DNA of 47,583 nt from the NCBI GenBank assembly GCA_028694105.1, contig JAQUUC010000023.1, positions 1 through 47,583 on the forward strand. Direction: 5' to 3'. The notes under the pieces are model-generated. The model was not told the DNA's origin, made no database searches, and was given only the letters and a program-made list of their open reading frames with translations. Each line of letters begins with the position of its first letter. Within the stretch, counting starts at the first letter, position 1. Both the position numbers and the translations under genes were made by a program. The DNA is from Hespellia sp. Its GTDB lineage: Bacteria; Bacillota; Clostridia; Lachnospirales; Lachnospiraceae. Positions 18,748 through 27,323 of this stretch are shown here, in pieces.

Positions 18748-19836
18748 CTACTGACAAATGCGTTCACAGATGAGATCTCCCATCTGAGCTGTTCCAACTT
18801 TTGATTTGCCCTCCGACATAATATCTCCGGTTCTATATCCATCCGTGAGCACCTTGCTGACTGCTCTTTCGATGGCGTCTGCCTCTTTGTCCAGATCAAA
18901 GGAGAATCGAAGCATCATTGCCGCTGATAAAATCGTTGCGATTGGATTCGCGATTCCTTTGCCGGCAATATCCGGTGCAGAGCCGCCACTCGGTTCATAC
19001 AGACCGAATTTCGTCTCATTCAGACTTGCCGATGCGAGCATACCGATCGATCCCGTCACCATACTTGCTTCATCCGACAAAATATCACCGAACATATTCT
19101 CCGTCAGAATCACATCAAACTGTTTCGGATCTTTGACCAGCTGCATCGCACAGTTATCTACCAGCATGTTCTCCAGCGTTACCTCCGGATAGTCTTTTGC
19201 GACTTCCGCGACCACCTTCCGCCATAATCTGGAAGAATCCAGAACATTCGCTTTATCCACGCTTGTCACTTTTTTTCTTCTCTTCATCGCAATATCAAAA
19301 CCGCGTTTTGCAATTCTGCGAATCTCGTCTTCATTATATGTAAGTGAATCACAGGCGGTCATGACTCCGTCGATCTCTTTTGTCTCTCGTTCTCCAAAAT
19401 AAAGACCTCCGGTCAGCTCGCGCATAATCATCATGTCGAATCCGCCCTCTGTAATCTCTTCTTTTAACGGACACGCACCCTTCAGCTCATCATATAAAAC
19501 TGCAGGTCTCAGATTTGCAAACAGATTAAGCGCCTTGCGAATCTTTAACAGTCCTGCTTCCGGTCTTTTCGATGGTTCTAACTGATACCATGGAGATGTA
19601 GCCGCATCTCCTCCGATAGATCCCATCAGCACTGCCGAGCACTTCTGCGCAGCTTCCACTGTCTCGTCAGTAAGCGGCACGCCATTTACATCAATGGACG
19701 CTCCTCCCATCAGCAGCTGTGTATAGTCACAGGAATGGCCATAGACTTCTCCTACTTTATCTAAGACCTTCATTGCTTCTGTCACAATCTCCGGTCCAAT
19801 TCCGTCGCCTTTAATTACACCAATATTTAACTTCAT
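18748..19836 (-). CDS. leuB: 3-isopropylmalate dehydrogenase
   Basis: 362 residues from ATG 19834-19836 ([18 protein letters not shown]); a longer frame upstream would cross the promoter at 19871-19899 and has no ribosome binding site. It oxidatively decarboxylates 3-isopropylmalate in leucine synthesis. Motifs include GDGIGPEIV, the substrate loop [13 protein letters not shown]-like sequence around residue 95, [13 protein letters not shown], and the NAD/metal segment [13 protein letters not shown] and [14 protein letters not shown]. leuA, leuC and leuD are not in the window. It is the first gene of the leuB-ilvD-ilvB-serC-serA unit. Confidence 0.96.
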   Translation of the reverse strand: MKLNIGVIKGDGIGPEIVTEAMKVLDKVGEVYGHSCDYTQLLMGGASIDVNGVPLTDETVEAAQKCSAVLMGSIGGDAATSPWYQLEPSKRPEAGLLKIRKALNLFANLRPAVLYDELKGACPLKEEITEGGFDMMIMRELTGGLYFGERETKEIDGVMTACDSLTYNEDEIRRIAKRGFDIAMKRRKKVTSVDKANVLDSSRLWRKVVAEVAKDYPEVTLENMLVDNCAMQLVKDPKQFDVILTENMFGDILSDEASMVTGSIGMLASASLNETKFGLYEPSGGSAPDIAGKGIANPIATILSAAMMLRFSFDLDKEADAIERAVSKVLTDGYRTGDIMSEGKSKVGTAQMGDLICERICQ

Positions 19837-19870
19837 ATAAAATCTTCCCTTCTTAACGATACTGCCTTTT

Positions 19871-19899
19871 ATAATATCGTATTTTTCAAGATATTTCAA
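19871..19899 (-). promoter_or_regulatory. Sigma-A promoter of the leuB operon
   Basis: Minus-strand -35 TTGAAA (19894-19899), a 17-base spacer, and -10 TATTAT (19871-19876). The resulting leader is only about 30 bases, too short for a T-box or a leader-peptide attenuator. Confidence 0.7.
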
Positions 19900-19931
19900 C
19901 CCTTTACTTCGCTAAATTGTCGAATAAACGG

Positions 19932-20007
19932 ACTGTGCAAATGGAGAAAGAGCAAGGACCGTGTGGGTTTACTCACGTCAGGTCTTCACTCTTTCTCCAT
20001 CTACAGT
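19932..20007 (-). repeat. Long imperfect inverted repeat between yajC and leuB
   Basis: Core arms ATGGAGAAAGAG (19941-19952) and CTCTTTCTCCAT (19989-20000) are perfect over 12 bases. An inner AAGGACC/GGTCTT pair and an outer ACTGT/ACAGT pair extend the stem to about 76 bases in total. A small second hairpin (AGTGC/GCACT) sits next to it at 20004-20020. No T run follows on either strand, so it is not a standard terminator, though it lies 31 bases after the yajC stop. It may be a processing site or a dispersed hairpin repeat. Confidence 0.6.
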
Positions 20008-20037
20008 GCCTCAGCGCACTATTTATCTTTTAAATTC

Positions 20038-20340
20038 TTATTCTGCAGCTGGCTTTTCAATCTGAGCGATCGCTGCTTTCTGCATCGGGATACGACAGTT
20101 TTTGTTGTTACCGAATTCTACGATGACATCCTCATCTGTGATATCAATGATTACTCCATAAAAACCACTTGTTGTAAGTGCTGTATCTCCAACCTCCATT
20201 GTGGATAACATTGCCTGTACTCTCTTCTGCTCCTTCTTCTGTGGACGCATCAAGAAAAACCACATAGCTCCGATCAAAACAACATAAATCACAATGATTC
20301 CGCCACCACTCAATAAACTGCTTCCTAATAAACCATTCAT
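20038..20340 (-). CDS. yajC: Preprotein translocase subunit YajC
   Basis: 100 residues, normal size. One N-terminal transmembrane segment (GGGIIVIYVVLIGAMWFFLM) is followed by the family signature RPQKKEQKRVQAML and the small cytosolic domain VGDTALTTSGFYGVIIDI. It is an accessory factor of the SecDF-YajC complex. The ATG at 20338-20340 follows AGGAGG. It lies downstream of tgt, the usual tgt-yajC order. Confidence 0.95.
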   Translation of the reverse strand: MNGLLGSSLLSGGGIIVIYVVLIGAMWFFLMRPQKKEQKRVQAMLSTMEVGDTALTTSGFYGVIIDITDEDVIVEFGNNKNCRIPMQKAAIAQIEKPAAE

Positions 20341-20473
20341 CCTAAACTTCCTCCTAATTTTCCTCTGCCAAATACCTTTTGACTCTTCAAAAGCTCAAAA
20401 GTGACTCTTCATATCATACACAAAATTGTAAAAATCTTCAAGTTATTTCCATCATTTCATATAAGTTTTATAT

Positions 20474-21604
20474 TTATTCTCCCCGGGCCATGCCTTCCAG
20501 CTTCTTGTTTTTATATTCTGCAAAGCATCCGTCATCGATTGCATGTCTGATTTCTTCCATCATGTTATTGTAGAAATACAGATTGTGAAGCACGCACAGG
20601 CGCATTCCGAGCATCTCTTTTGCTTTTAACAAATGCCGGATATATGCTCGGCTGTAACTCTTACAGGCAGGGCAGCCGCAGCCCTCCTCAATCGGTCGGT
20701 CATCCAGCTCAAACTTCGCATTGAACAGATTCATCTTGCCGTGATTCGTATAGACATGTCCATGGCGGCCATTCCTGCTCGGATAGACACAGTCGAAGAA
20801 ATCAACTCCGCGTTCTACCGCCTCCAGTATATTTGCCGGCGTTCCGACTCCCATCAGATAGGTCGGCTTCTCTTCCGGAAGGTAAGGCACCACAGCCTCG
20901 ATAATCCGGTACATATCTTCATGTGATTCCCCGACTGCCAGTCCGCCAATTGCATAACCGTCCAAGTCCATATCGGAAATCCGCTTTGCGTGTTCAATTC
21001 TGATATTCTCATAGATCGCCCCCTGATTGATACCAAAGAGCATCTGCTGCTTATTAATCGTATCCGGAAGTTCATTCAGTCTTGCCATCTCCTTTTTGCA
21101 GCGTTCCAGCCATCTCGTTGTGCGGTCAACAGAAGCCTGAATATATTCCGTGCCCGCCACACTGGATGGACACTCATCGAATGCCATTGCAATGGTAGAT
21201 GCCAGATTAGACTGGATCTGCATACTCTCCTCCGGTCCCATGAAAATCTTTCTTCCATCTATATGCGAGTGGAAATAGACACCTTCTTCTTTGATTTTTC
21301 GCAGTCCCGCCAAAGAAAACACCTGAAAACCGCCTGAATCCGTTAGGATTGGCTTATCCCAAGTCATGAATTTGTGCAGTCCGCCTATTTTTTTTACAAT
21401 CTCGTCCCCCGGTCTGACATGAAGATGATACGTATTGGATAACTCAACCTGTGTCTTAATATTCTGCAGGTCATCTGTCGAAACCGCGCCTTTGATTGCC
21501 GCTGCAGTTCCTACATTCATAAATACAGGGGTCTCAATGACCCCATGTACTGTGTGAAATCTGCCTCGTTTGGCAGAACCATCTTTTTTAATTAACTGAT
21601 ACAT
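20474..21604 (-). CDS. tgt: tRNA-guanine transglycosylase (queuine/preQ1)
   Basis: 376 residues. It exchanges guanine 34 for preQ1 in tRNAs with GUN anticodons. The catalytic Asp and substrate pocket are visible in ILTDSGGFQVFSLAGLRKI; GGLAVGESHEDMYRI forms the base-binding loop, DCVYPSRNGRHG carries the second catalytic Asp, and the zinc site is GCGCPACKSYSRAYIRHL with the His of LCVLHNLYFYN. The N-terminus YQLIKKDGSAKRGRFHTVHG is typical. The ribosome binding site is GAGAGAGG. It lies between the L,D-transpeptidase gene and yajC. Confidence 0.97.
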   Translation of the reverse strand: MYQLIKKDGSAKRGRFHTVHGVIETPVFMNVGTAAAIKGAVSTDDLQNIKTQVELSNTYHLHVRPGDEIVKKIGGLHKFMTWDKPILTDSGGFQVFSLAGLRKIKEEGVYFHSHIDGRKIFMGPEESMQIQSNLASTIAMAFDECPSSVAGTEYIQASVDRTTRWLERCKKEMARLNELPDTINKQQMLFGINQGAIYENIRIEHAKRISDMDLDGYAIGGLAVGESHEDMYRIIEAVVPYLPEEKPTYLMGVGTPANILEAVERGVDFFDCVYPSRNGRHGHVYTNHGKMNLFNAKFELDDRPIEEGCGCPACKSYSRAYIRHLLKAKEMLGMRLCVLHNLYFYNNMMEEIRHAIDDGCFAEYKNKKLEGMARGE

Positions 21605-21621
21605 AAAACCTCTCTCTTACT

Positions 21622-23352
21622 CTAGTAGTGAATGATGACCGGAGTGCCCATTTCCAGCATACTGTATAAATTCTGTGCTGAACTGTAAGGCATATTGATA
21701 CATCCATGGGAACCATGTCCGTTCACATAGCGGCTTCCGCCAAATGCAGACTGCCATGTGGCATCATGGAATCCGATTCCGGACCATGTCACACGCATCC
21801 AGTAATCAACCGGTGTTTCATATTTTGGTTTTCCGGTAGTCGGATCATTCGATCCTTTTAAAACTGTAGGTGATAATTTTTCAAGTATCTCATATACCCC
21901 CGTTGGTGTAGAACGGTTGTCATAATTGGCACCTGTAACAACATCTGTTTCCAATGCCACACTTCCATTCACAACATACCACATATGCTGCGCCGAAATA
22001 TCTACCTCACAGTACGTACTGCCCCAGTCTGCGGCATCATGTGTCGCTCCGGTCTGTGAGTATGCCGGTGCTCTCGTTGCAACCTCTCCTGCCTGAATGC
22101 TTGCGATTAACGCTGCCTTCTCAGCATCCTGATCAATGGACCAGCCATAGGTTCCGCCTGATACTTCGGCAGCCCTTCCGCTCGGAGTCGTAAACGATCT
22201 GGTAGTTCCGACCGTATCGTATCTGGATGCAAGATCAGCCATATATCCGCCTACACTGTCTTCATTGATTGACACCTGCATACTTTCATTATACGAAAGC
22301 CAAGTATTGATCAAATCCGCATTTACAACCTCTGTATTCGGTGACATATCGTATGTAATCTCTGTTTTACAGTACGCGTTCATCGTATCACGCGCCGCAA
22401 TAACCTCCGGAGATTCCTCCGTGTACGCCGGCATCAGATAACATTCATCTTCTTCCATATTTAGATCATTCTTAAAACCGGATACGTATTTATTTGCCTC
22501 TTCACTCAGACGTGCCGTATCCACCTTGGTCCCGGTCACTTCCGGTTCAATCACATATTGGCCGTTCTCATATTTCGGATATGCGCTGACCGGATCTGTC
22601 TGGTCCGGAGCTGTCACCGATTGAAGCTTGTCCAGCTGAGCCTGCAGCTTATCCTTATCATAATCCACATCCACAGACACCTTCGCACTGGATTTTACAA
22701 AAAATGCTTTCGGCCATAAAAATGGATTCTGTGACTGAATGGCATCTTTGATCTGATCATTCGCCACATATTTTAAATCAATATCCGTTCCGGAGATTGT
22801 CTCCTTCACACCGCCTTTTTCTTCTACCGTCAATTCATAGTCTGCGACCTGCCGCTCAATATAAGAAGACACATATTTTTCTGATCTCAGCGAAAAATTC
22901 ATGCCGTTTACTGTCGTATAAAAATAAAAATGGTTGATAAAGAAAATTGCAAATCCAAGATAAGCAACTGCAATTGTACCAAAAATCGCAGCAAGCGTTA
23001 TCAGGAAAATCTTCAGTCCTCTTCCTTTATGCTGTTTAGAATCATCATCGAGTACGTCAATATCGTCATCATCAAGCCAAGAATCTCCACCTTCTTCAGG
23101 AACTTCCTCAGTTTCCGGTTCCACCTTCTTGACCTTTTTTTTGCGTCTCTTTTTTGGTTTCGCATCTTCACTTTTTTCAACATCTGCCCCCTCTTCCATA
23201 TCATCTATGACATCAGAAACAGCCTCAGCTGTCAGCTGTTCGCTATCTGCATTCGTATCCCTGGGTGTATCAGATACAACTTTCTTTCTTCTTCGTCTTT
23301 TTGGCCTTTGGATTTTCTGTTCCAACTGCTCTGTATTCATCTCATCGCTCAT
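21622..23352 (-). CDS. L,D-transpeptidase with YkuD catalytic domain
   Basis: 576 residues. Residues 1-105 are highly charged: basic runs such as RPKRRRRKK and KPKKRRKKKVKK alternate with acidic stretches, forming a cytoplasmic tail. One transmembrane helix follows (~110-135, IFLITLAAIFGTIAVAYLG). The extracellular part has a PG_binding_4/VanW-N-like region (~150-400) and a YkuD domain (~455-576) with the catalytic motif HGSHGCIN: His549 and nucleophile Cys551. The enzyme makes 3-3 cross-links in peptidoglycan or attaches surface proteins. The charged tail may bind membrane, nucleic acid or a cytoplasmic partner. Start ATG 23350-23352 with AAGGAG. Confidence 0.92.
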   Translation of the reverse strand: MSDEMNTEQLEQKIQRPKRRRRKKVVSDTPRDTNADSEQLTAEAVSDVIDDMEEGADVEKSEDAKPKKRRKKKVKKVEPETEEVPEEGGDSWLDDDDIDVLDDDSKQHKGRGLKIFLITLAAIFGTIAVAYLGFAIFFINHFYFYTTVNGMNFSLRSEKYVSSYIERQVADYELTVEEKGGVKETISGTDIDLKYVANDQIKDAIQSQNPFLWPKAFFVKSSAKVSVDVDYDKDKLQAQLDKLQSVTAPDQTDPVSAYPKYENGQYVIEPEVTGTKVDTARLSEEANKYVSGFKNDLNMEEDECYLMPAYTEESPEVIAARDTMNAYCKTEITYDMSPNTEVVNADLINTWLSYNESMQVSINEDSVGGYMADLASRYDTVGTTRSFTTPSGRAAEVSGGTYGWSIDQDAEKAALIASIQAGEVATRAPAYSQTGATHDAADWGSTYCEVDISAQHMWYVVNGSVALETDVVTGANYDNRSTPTGVYEILEKLSPTVLKGSNDPTTGKPKYETPVDYWMRVTWSGIGFHDATWQSAFGGSRYVNGHGSHGCINMPYSSAQNLYSMLEMGTPVIIHY

Positions 23353-23384
23353 GCTATATACTCCTTTTTCACTATACAGATTTG

Positions 23385-23390
23385 ATTATA
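23385..23390 (-). promoter_or_regulatory. -10 element of the L,D-transpeptidase promoter
   Basis: A perfect TATAAT on the minus strand lies about 35 bases upstream of the ATG at 23352. The -35 region (TGTACT at 23408-23413) is poor, so activity may need an activator. Confidence 0.45.
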
Positions 23391-23435
23391 ATACGAAATG
23401 ACATAAAAGTACAGTGAAAAAAACATGAAAAAGGA

Positions 23436-23464
23436 TTGCCTCTTTTTTTGTCTTCTTATATAAT
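23436..23464 (+). promoter_or_regulatory. Promoter of aroC
   Basis: -35 TTGCCT (23436-23441), a 17-base spacer and -10 TATAAT (23459-23464), followed by AAGGAG at 23500-23505 and ATG at 23513. Confidence 0.65.
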
Positions 23465-23512
23465 AGCTTTATCTGTATATTTGATTAAGATATACACGGA
23501 AGGAGATTTTTT

Positions 23513-24610
23513 ATGAGTGGTTCTACATTTGGAAATATATTTCGTATCATGACATGGGGTGAATCCCACGGTTCAGGCGTGGGTGTTGTGATTGATGGAT
23601 GTCCTGCCGGACTTGAACTGTGCGAGGAAGATATCCAGTGTTTTCTCAGCCGGAGAAAACCGGGGCAGAGCAAATTCACCACAAAAAGAATGGAGAGTGA
23701 TCAGGTTGAGATTCTTTCCGGAGTATTTGAAGGTTTCACCACCGGTACTCCGATTTCATTGATGGTCAGGAATCAGGACCAGCATTCCAAGGATTACGGC
23801 AATCTCGGAGATGTGTACCGTCCGGGACACGCCGACTACACCTTTGACCAGAAATACGGTCATCGTGATTACCGCGGCGGCGGCCGCTCTTCCGGACGTG
23901 AGACGATCGGACGTGTTGCTGCAGGTGCCATCGCATCCAAAATTCTCAAATCCCTCGGCATCTCAATCACAACATACACCAAATCCATCGGTCCTGTTGT
24001 GGTCGAGCCGTCAGATTATCATTTTGAGCAGATATTCGAAAACAGCCTTTATATGCCGAACAATGAAGCGGCAGATCAGGCCGGTGAATACCTCTCCTCT
24101 CTTATGAAGACGCTGGATTCCTCCGGCGGTACGATTGAATGTATGGTAGAACATATGCCGGTCGGGATCGGTGAGACTGTCTTTGACAAGCTCGATGCAA
24201 ATCTGGCGAAGGCACTATTATCCATCGGTGCGGTGAAAGCCTTTGAAATCGGCGATGGTTTTGCGGTTGCCGGTACGGTCGGAAGTACGAACAACGATGC
24301 ATTTACGGTGACAGACGGTAATATCACCAAAGAGACCAATCATTCCGGCGGTGTCTTGGGCGGTATGAGTGATGGGAGTCCCATTATCCTGCGCGCTTAC
24401 GTAAAGCCGACCCCTTCCATCTCCCGTGAACAGCAGACCGTTTCCAAAGATGCTGTACCGACATCCATCGCCATCCACGGAAGACACGACCCGGTAATCG
24501 TTCCACGTGCAGTCGTTGTTGTAGAATCCATGGTCGCGCTGACCATTATCGATCTGCTCTTCCAGAACATGAACAGTACAATGGATGGAATTTTAACCTT
24601 TTATCAATAG
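23513..24610 (+). CDS. aroC: Chorismate synthase
   Basis: 365 residues, full length. It catalyses the last shikimate step, EPSP to chorismate, using reduced FMN. All three family signatures are visible: GNIFRIMTWGESHGSGVGVV near the N-terminus, YGHRDYRGGGRSSGRETIGR around residue 115, and RHDPVIVPRAVVVVESM near the C-terminus. It is one of only two plus-strand genes and stands alone, divergent from the L,D-transpeptidase gene and convergent with the pot operon. It shares the terminator at 24628-24649. Confidence 0.97.
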   Translation: MSGSTFGNIFRIMTWGESHGSGVGVVIDGCPAGLELCEEDIQCFLSRRKPGQSKFTTKRMESDQVEILSGVFEGFTTGTPISLMVRNQDQHSKDYGNLGDVYRPGHADYTFDQKYGHRDYRGGGRSSGRETIGRVAAGAIASKILKSLGISITTYTKSIGPVVVEPSDYHFEQIFENSLYMPNNEAADQAGEYLSSLMKTLDSSGGTIECMVEHMPVGIGETVFDKLDANLAKALLSIGAVKAFEIGDGFAVAGTVGSTNNDAFTVTDGNITKETNHSGGVLGGMSDGSPIILRAYVKPTPSISREQQTVSKDAVPTSIAIHGRHDPVIVPRAVVVVESMVALTIIDLLFQNMNSTMDGILTFYQ

Positions 24611-24627
24611 AACAGGGTAGACGAGAA

Positions 24628-24649
24628 AAAGGCAGATTACTCTGCCTTT
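24628..24649. terminator. Bidirectional terminator between aroC and potD
   Basis: Perfect 9-base arms AAAGGCAGA and TCTGCCTTT enclose the loop TTAC. The minus-strand transcript continues into five T. The potD stop codon (TAA, 24637-24639) is in the loop, so one arm is the end of the potD coding sequence. On the plus strand it lies 18 bases after the aroC stop, with a T-rich tail. Confidence 0.85.
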
Positions 24650-25701
24650 AATTCTTTCCATAGGTAATTCATCAGCTTCGTCGTATCATCCGGCAGCTTT
24701 TTGCTCACCTCACAGTTATCCGTTGCATCCTCCGACGGGACGAGTGCTTCGTTGTTTTTGTCTTCTTCCGGCAGACTGTCAATTACAGCATTGTTCGGTG
24801 TCGAATAATAAATATAGTCAAAATTTTTCTGGGCAATGTCATCACGGCAGAGGAAATTTAAAAACGTTTCCGCATTTTCCGGATTCTTGCAGTATTTTGT
24901 AACGCACCAGGAATCCACCCACAGATTCGACCCTTCTTTCGGTATTACGTAAGCAAGGTCTTCGTTGTATTCTTCACCGAGATATGCTTCACCGGAATAG
25001 ATGACCGCCATGACTGCATTTTCTGCAACCACCTCATCGCGGGCTTCGTCCACCAGATACGCCTGCACATCTGCCTTTTGTTCCAGCAGCAGATTCTGTG
25101 CGGCTCTCAGCTCGTCTTCGTCCTCTGTGTTTAATGAATACCCAAGATATTTCAGTGCGACCATGTAGAGATCACGTATGCTGTTCTGCATAATAATCTC
25201 ACCGCTGTACTCGTGATTGAACAAGACCTCCCAGCTGTCGATTGGCTCTTTTACTTTTTTGGTGTTATAAAGTATGCCGACGGTCCCCCAGAAATATGGA
25301 ACAGAATACTGATTCCCCGGATCAATATCATTGGAGAGCTTCCAGTACTTCTGATCAATATTATCCTTATATTCCATAGAATTAATATCGATTTTCTGCA
25401 GTTCGCCCTCGTCAATTAATTTCTGAATCATATAATCCGAGGTACACATCAAGTCATACTTGATTGCTCCGGATTTATATTTCGTGTACATTTCCTCCGG
25501 TGTGAGTGCCTCCTCGTATTTGATTTCGATTCCGGTTTCCTCTGTAAACTGATCCAGCACATCGGGATCAATATATTCCCCGTAATTAAACAGTGTCAGA
25601 GAGTCCTTCCCGTTATCTGCCTTTTTGCTGTTTCCGCATCCGTACAGCAGTGTGATGCACATACAGCCCGCTAAAACTGCGGCTATGATTCTTTTTTTCA
25701 T
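24637..25701 (-). CDS. potD: Spermidine/putrescine ABC transporter, substrate-binding lipoprotein
   Basis: 354 residues. The signal peptide KKRIIAAVLAGCMCITLLYG ends in a lipobox with Cys22 (LLYGCGNS). The mature part begins with the PotD hallmark LTLFNYGEYIDPDVLDQFTE, followed by YDLMCTSDYMIQKLIDEGEL and VPYFWGTVGILYN; the C-terminal lobe has LWVDSWCVTKYCKNPENA. The protein captures polyamines outside the membrane for PotBC. The ATG directly abuts the potC stop. Its last codons form part of the terminator stem. Confidence 0.93.
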   Translation of the reverse strand: MKKRIIAAVLAGCMCITLLYGCGNSKKADNGKDSLTLFNYGEYIDPDVLDQFTEETGIEIKYEEALTPEEMYTKYKSGAIKYDLMCTSDYMIQKLIDEGELQKIDINSMEYKDNIDQKYWKLSNDIDPGNQYSVPYFWGTVGILYNTKKVKEPIDSWEVLFNHEYSGEIIMQNSIRDLYMVALKYLGYSLNTEDEDELRAAQNLLLEQKADVQAYLVDEARDEVVAENAVMAVIYSGEAYLGEEYNEDLAYVIPKEGSNLWVDSWCVTKYCKNPENAETFLNFLCRDDIAQKNFDYIYYSTPNNAVIDSLPEEDKNNEALVPSEDATDNCEVSKKLPDDTTKLMNYLWKELKAE

Positions 25702-26490
25702 CTATCTTCCCCCGCGCTTTTTCATTTTCGGAACATAATTCACGAGAAGCAGAATCACAAAGACAAATGCAAATATCAGCGTAGAAAGTGCATACATTTC
25801 CGGCTTGATTCCCTTTCTGATCTGACTGTAAATCATCGTAGAGAGTGTATTGACTCCCGCTCCTTTTGTGAAATATGTGATTGCAAAATCATCCATGGAC
25901 ATGGTAAATGCCATGAAAAATCCGGACATAATACCGCCCATCAGCTGTGGCAGTGTGATTTTCATAAATGCATACAGCGCATTTGCGCCCAGATCACGCG
26001 CCGCCTCGTAGACGCTCAGATTCATCTGTCTGATTTTCGGCATGACGCTCAGAATCACATATGGAATATTAAATGTAATATGCGCGATCAGCACACTCCC
26101 AAAACCGAGCGGCATAAAACGCACAAACCACAGCATCAGTGCGATTCCGGTGACGATATCCGCGTTCAGCATCGGGATATTGGTAAATGCCAGAACAAGT
26201 TTGTAGTTCTTCTCTCTCATCGCATTGATCCCGATTGCACCGATCGTTCCAATCAGTGTGGCAATCGTCGCAGATGCCACTGCAAGAATGATTGTCGTTG
26301 TAAGTGCTTCCATCACCTCATTGCTTGCAAACAGCTGTGTGTACCAGTCTAAGGTAAATCCGCCCCATATAACCCGTGACCGCGAAGCATTAAAGGATAA
26401 AACAATCATGACCAGAATGGGCGCGTATAGAAAGATAAAAATAAACACAATATAAAACCGGCTCAGATAATCTTTTATTCTATCTACCAT
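25702..26490 (-). CDS. potC: Spermidine/putrescine ABC transporter permease
   Basis: 262 residues with about six transmembrane helices (FYIVFIFIFLYAPILVMIVL at the start). The permease EAA loop reads YEAARDLGANALYAFMKITL near residue 160, where the ATPase PotA docks. A typical PotC feature is SFNASRSRVIWGGFTLDWY. The start overlaps the potB stop by 7 bases. It forms the heterodimeric channel with PotB. Confidence 0.93.
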   Translation of the reverse strand: MVDRIKDYLSRFYIVFIFIFLYAPILVMIVLSFNASRSRVIWGGFTLDWYTQLFASNEVMEALTTTIILAVASATIATLIGTIGAIGINAMREKNYKLVLAFTNIPMLNADIVTGIALMLWFVRFMPLGFGSVLIAHITFNIPYVILSVMPKIRQMNLSVYEAARDLGANALYAFMKITLPQLMGGIMSGFFMAFTMSMDDFAITYFTKGAGVNTLSTMIYSQIRKGIKPEMYALSTLIFAFVFVILLLVNYVPKMKKRGGR

Positions 26491-27320
26491 ATTGCGGATT
26501 CCTTCCCTTCCGGATCATTTTTCATCGTAAATGCCATGCTGATCAGCACAAAGATCATCAGCGATACCGACAATCCCGATCCCAGATTCCAATCAACATT
26601 TTTTGTAAATTCCTGCTCAATAACATTTCCAATCAGCTGGATCTTGCCGCCTCCCAGAACATCCGACACGACAAACGATGTCATGGAAGGGACGAACACC
26701 ATGACAATACCGCTGAGCAGTCCCGGAACAGAAAGCGGCAAAATGATTTTTTTGAAGATGGTAAACCCTCCGGCTCCCAGATCCTTAGCCGCCTCAATGA
26801 TGTCCTCATCGATTTCCGCAATTGCATTATAAATCGGCAGAATCATAAACGGCAGATAGTCATAGACCACACCAATCAAAATGCTGATCCATGTATTTGC
26901 AATGGGAAGCGGTGAGATGCCGATAAACCCGAGCAGCATATTTAAGATTCCGTTTTTTGATAATATCATCTGCCAGGCAAGCAGACGCAGTATGAAATTC
27001 ATCCACATCGGCAGAATCAGAACGAACAGTAAAAAGCCCTGCCTGCCGAGTTTTAATCTTCGAAGCGCCAGCACCAGCGGATATGCAAGCAACATGCAGA
27101 TCAGCGTACAGGCAAGCGCAATCTCCAGTGACAGCAGCATACTCTTTAAATGTACCGGTTCAAAAATAGCAAGTACATTCTGCGCAGTAAATCCACCTTC
27201 GGGCGTGACAAACGCATCCTGAAAGATGACCAGCAGCGGAATCACGGTAAAGCCAATGATCCATAGAATGTACGGCATTGAAAACCACGTTCTTTTGTTT
27301 AATTTTCTTTTATTTTCCAT
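26484..27320 (-). CDS. potB: Spermidine/putrescine ABC transporter permease
   Basis: 278 residues. The N-terminal TM segment WFSMPYILWIIGFTVIPLLV is followed by further helices; the EAA loop is IIEAAKDLGAGGFTIFKKII around residue 185, and VPSMTSFVVSDVLGGGKIQL is characteristic of PotB. The start lies 3 bases after the potA stop. It is the partner of PotC in the membrane. Confidence 0.93.
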   Translation of the reverse strand: MENKRKLNKRTWFSMPYILWIIGFTVIPLLVIFQDAFVTPEGGFTAQNVLAIFEPVHLKSMLLSLEIALACTLICMLLAYPLVLALRRLKLGRQGFLLFVLILPMWMNFILRLLAWQMILSKNGILNMLLGFIGISPLPIANTWISILIGVVYDYLPFMILPIYNAIAEIDEDIIEAAKDLGAGGFTIFKKIILPLSVPGLLSGIVMVFVPSMTSFVVSDVLGGGKIQLIGNVIEQEFTKNVDWNLGSGLSVSLMIFVLISMAFTMKNDPEGKESAIW

Positions 27321-27323
27321 TGG

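Noticed and set aside
18748-19899. leuB starting at 19899
   Set aside because: The extra 21 residues are translated from the promoter region and do not resemble the family; ATG at 19836 gives the normal N-terminus.
19837-20037. T-box or leader-peptide attenuator before leuB
   Set aside because: The promoter at 19871-19899 leaves only about 30 leader bases, and the large hairpin lies upstream of that promoter.
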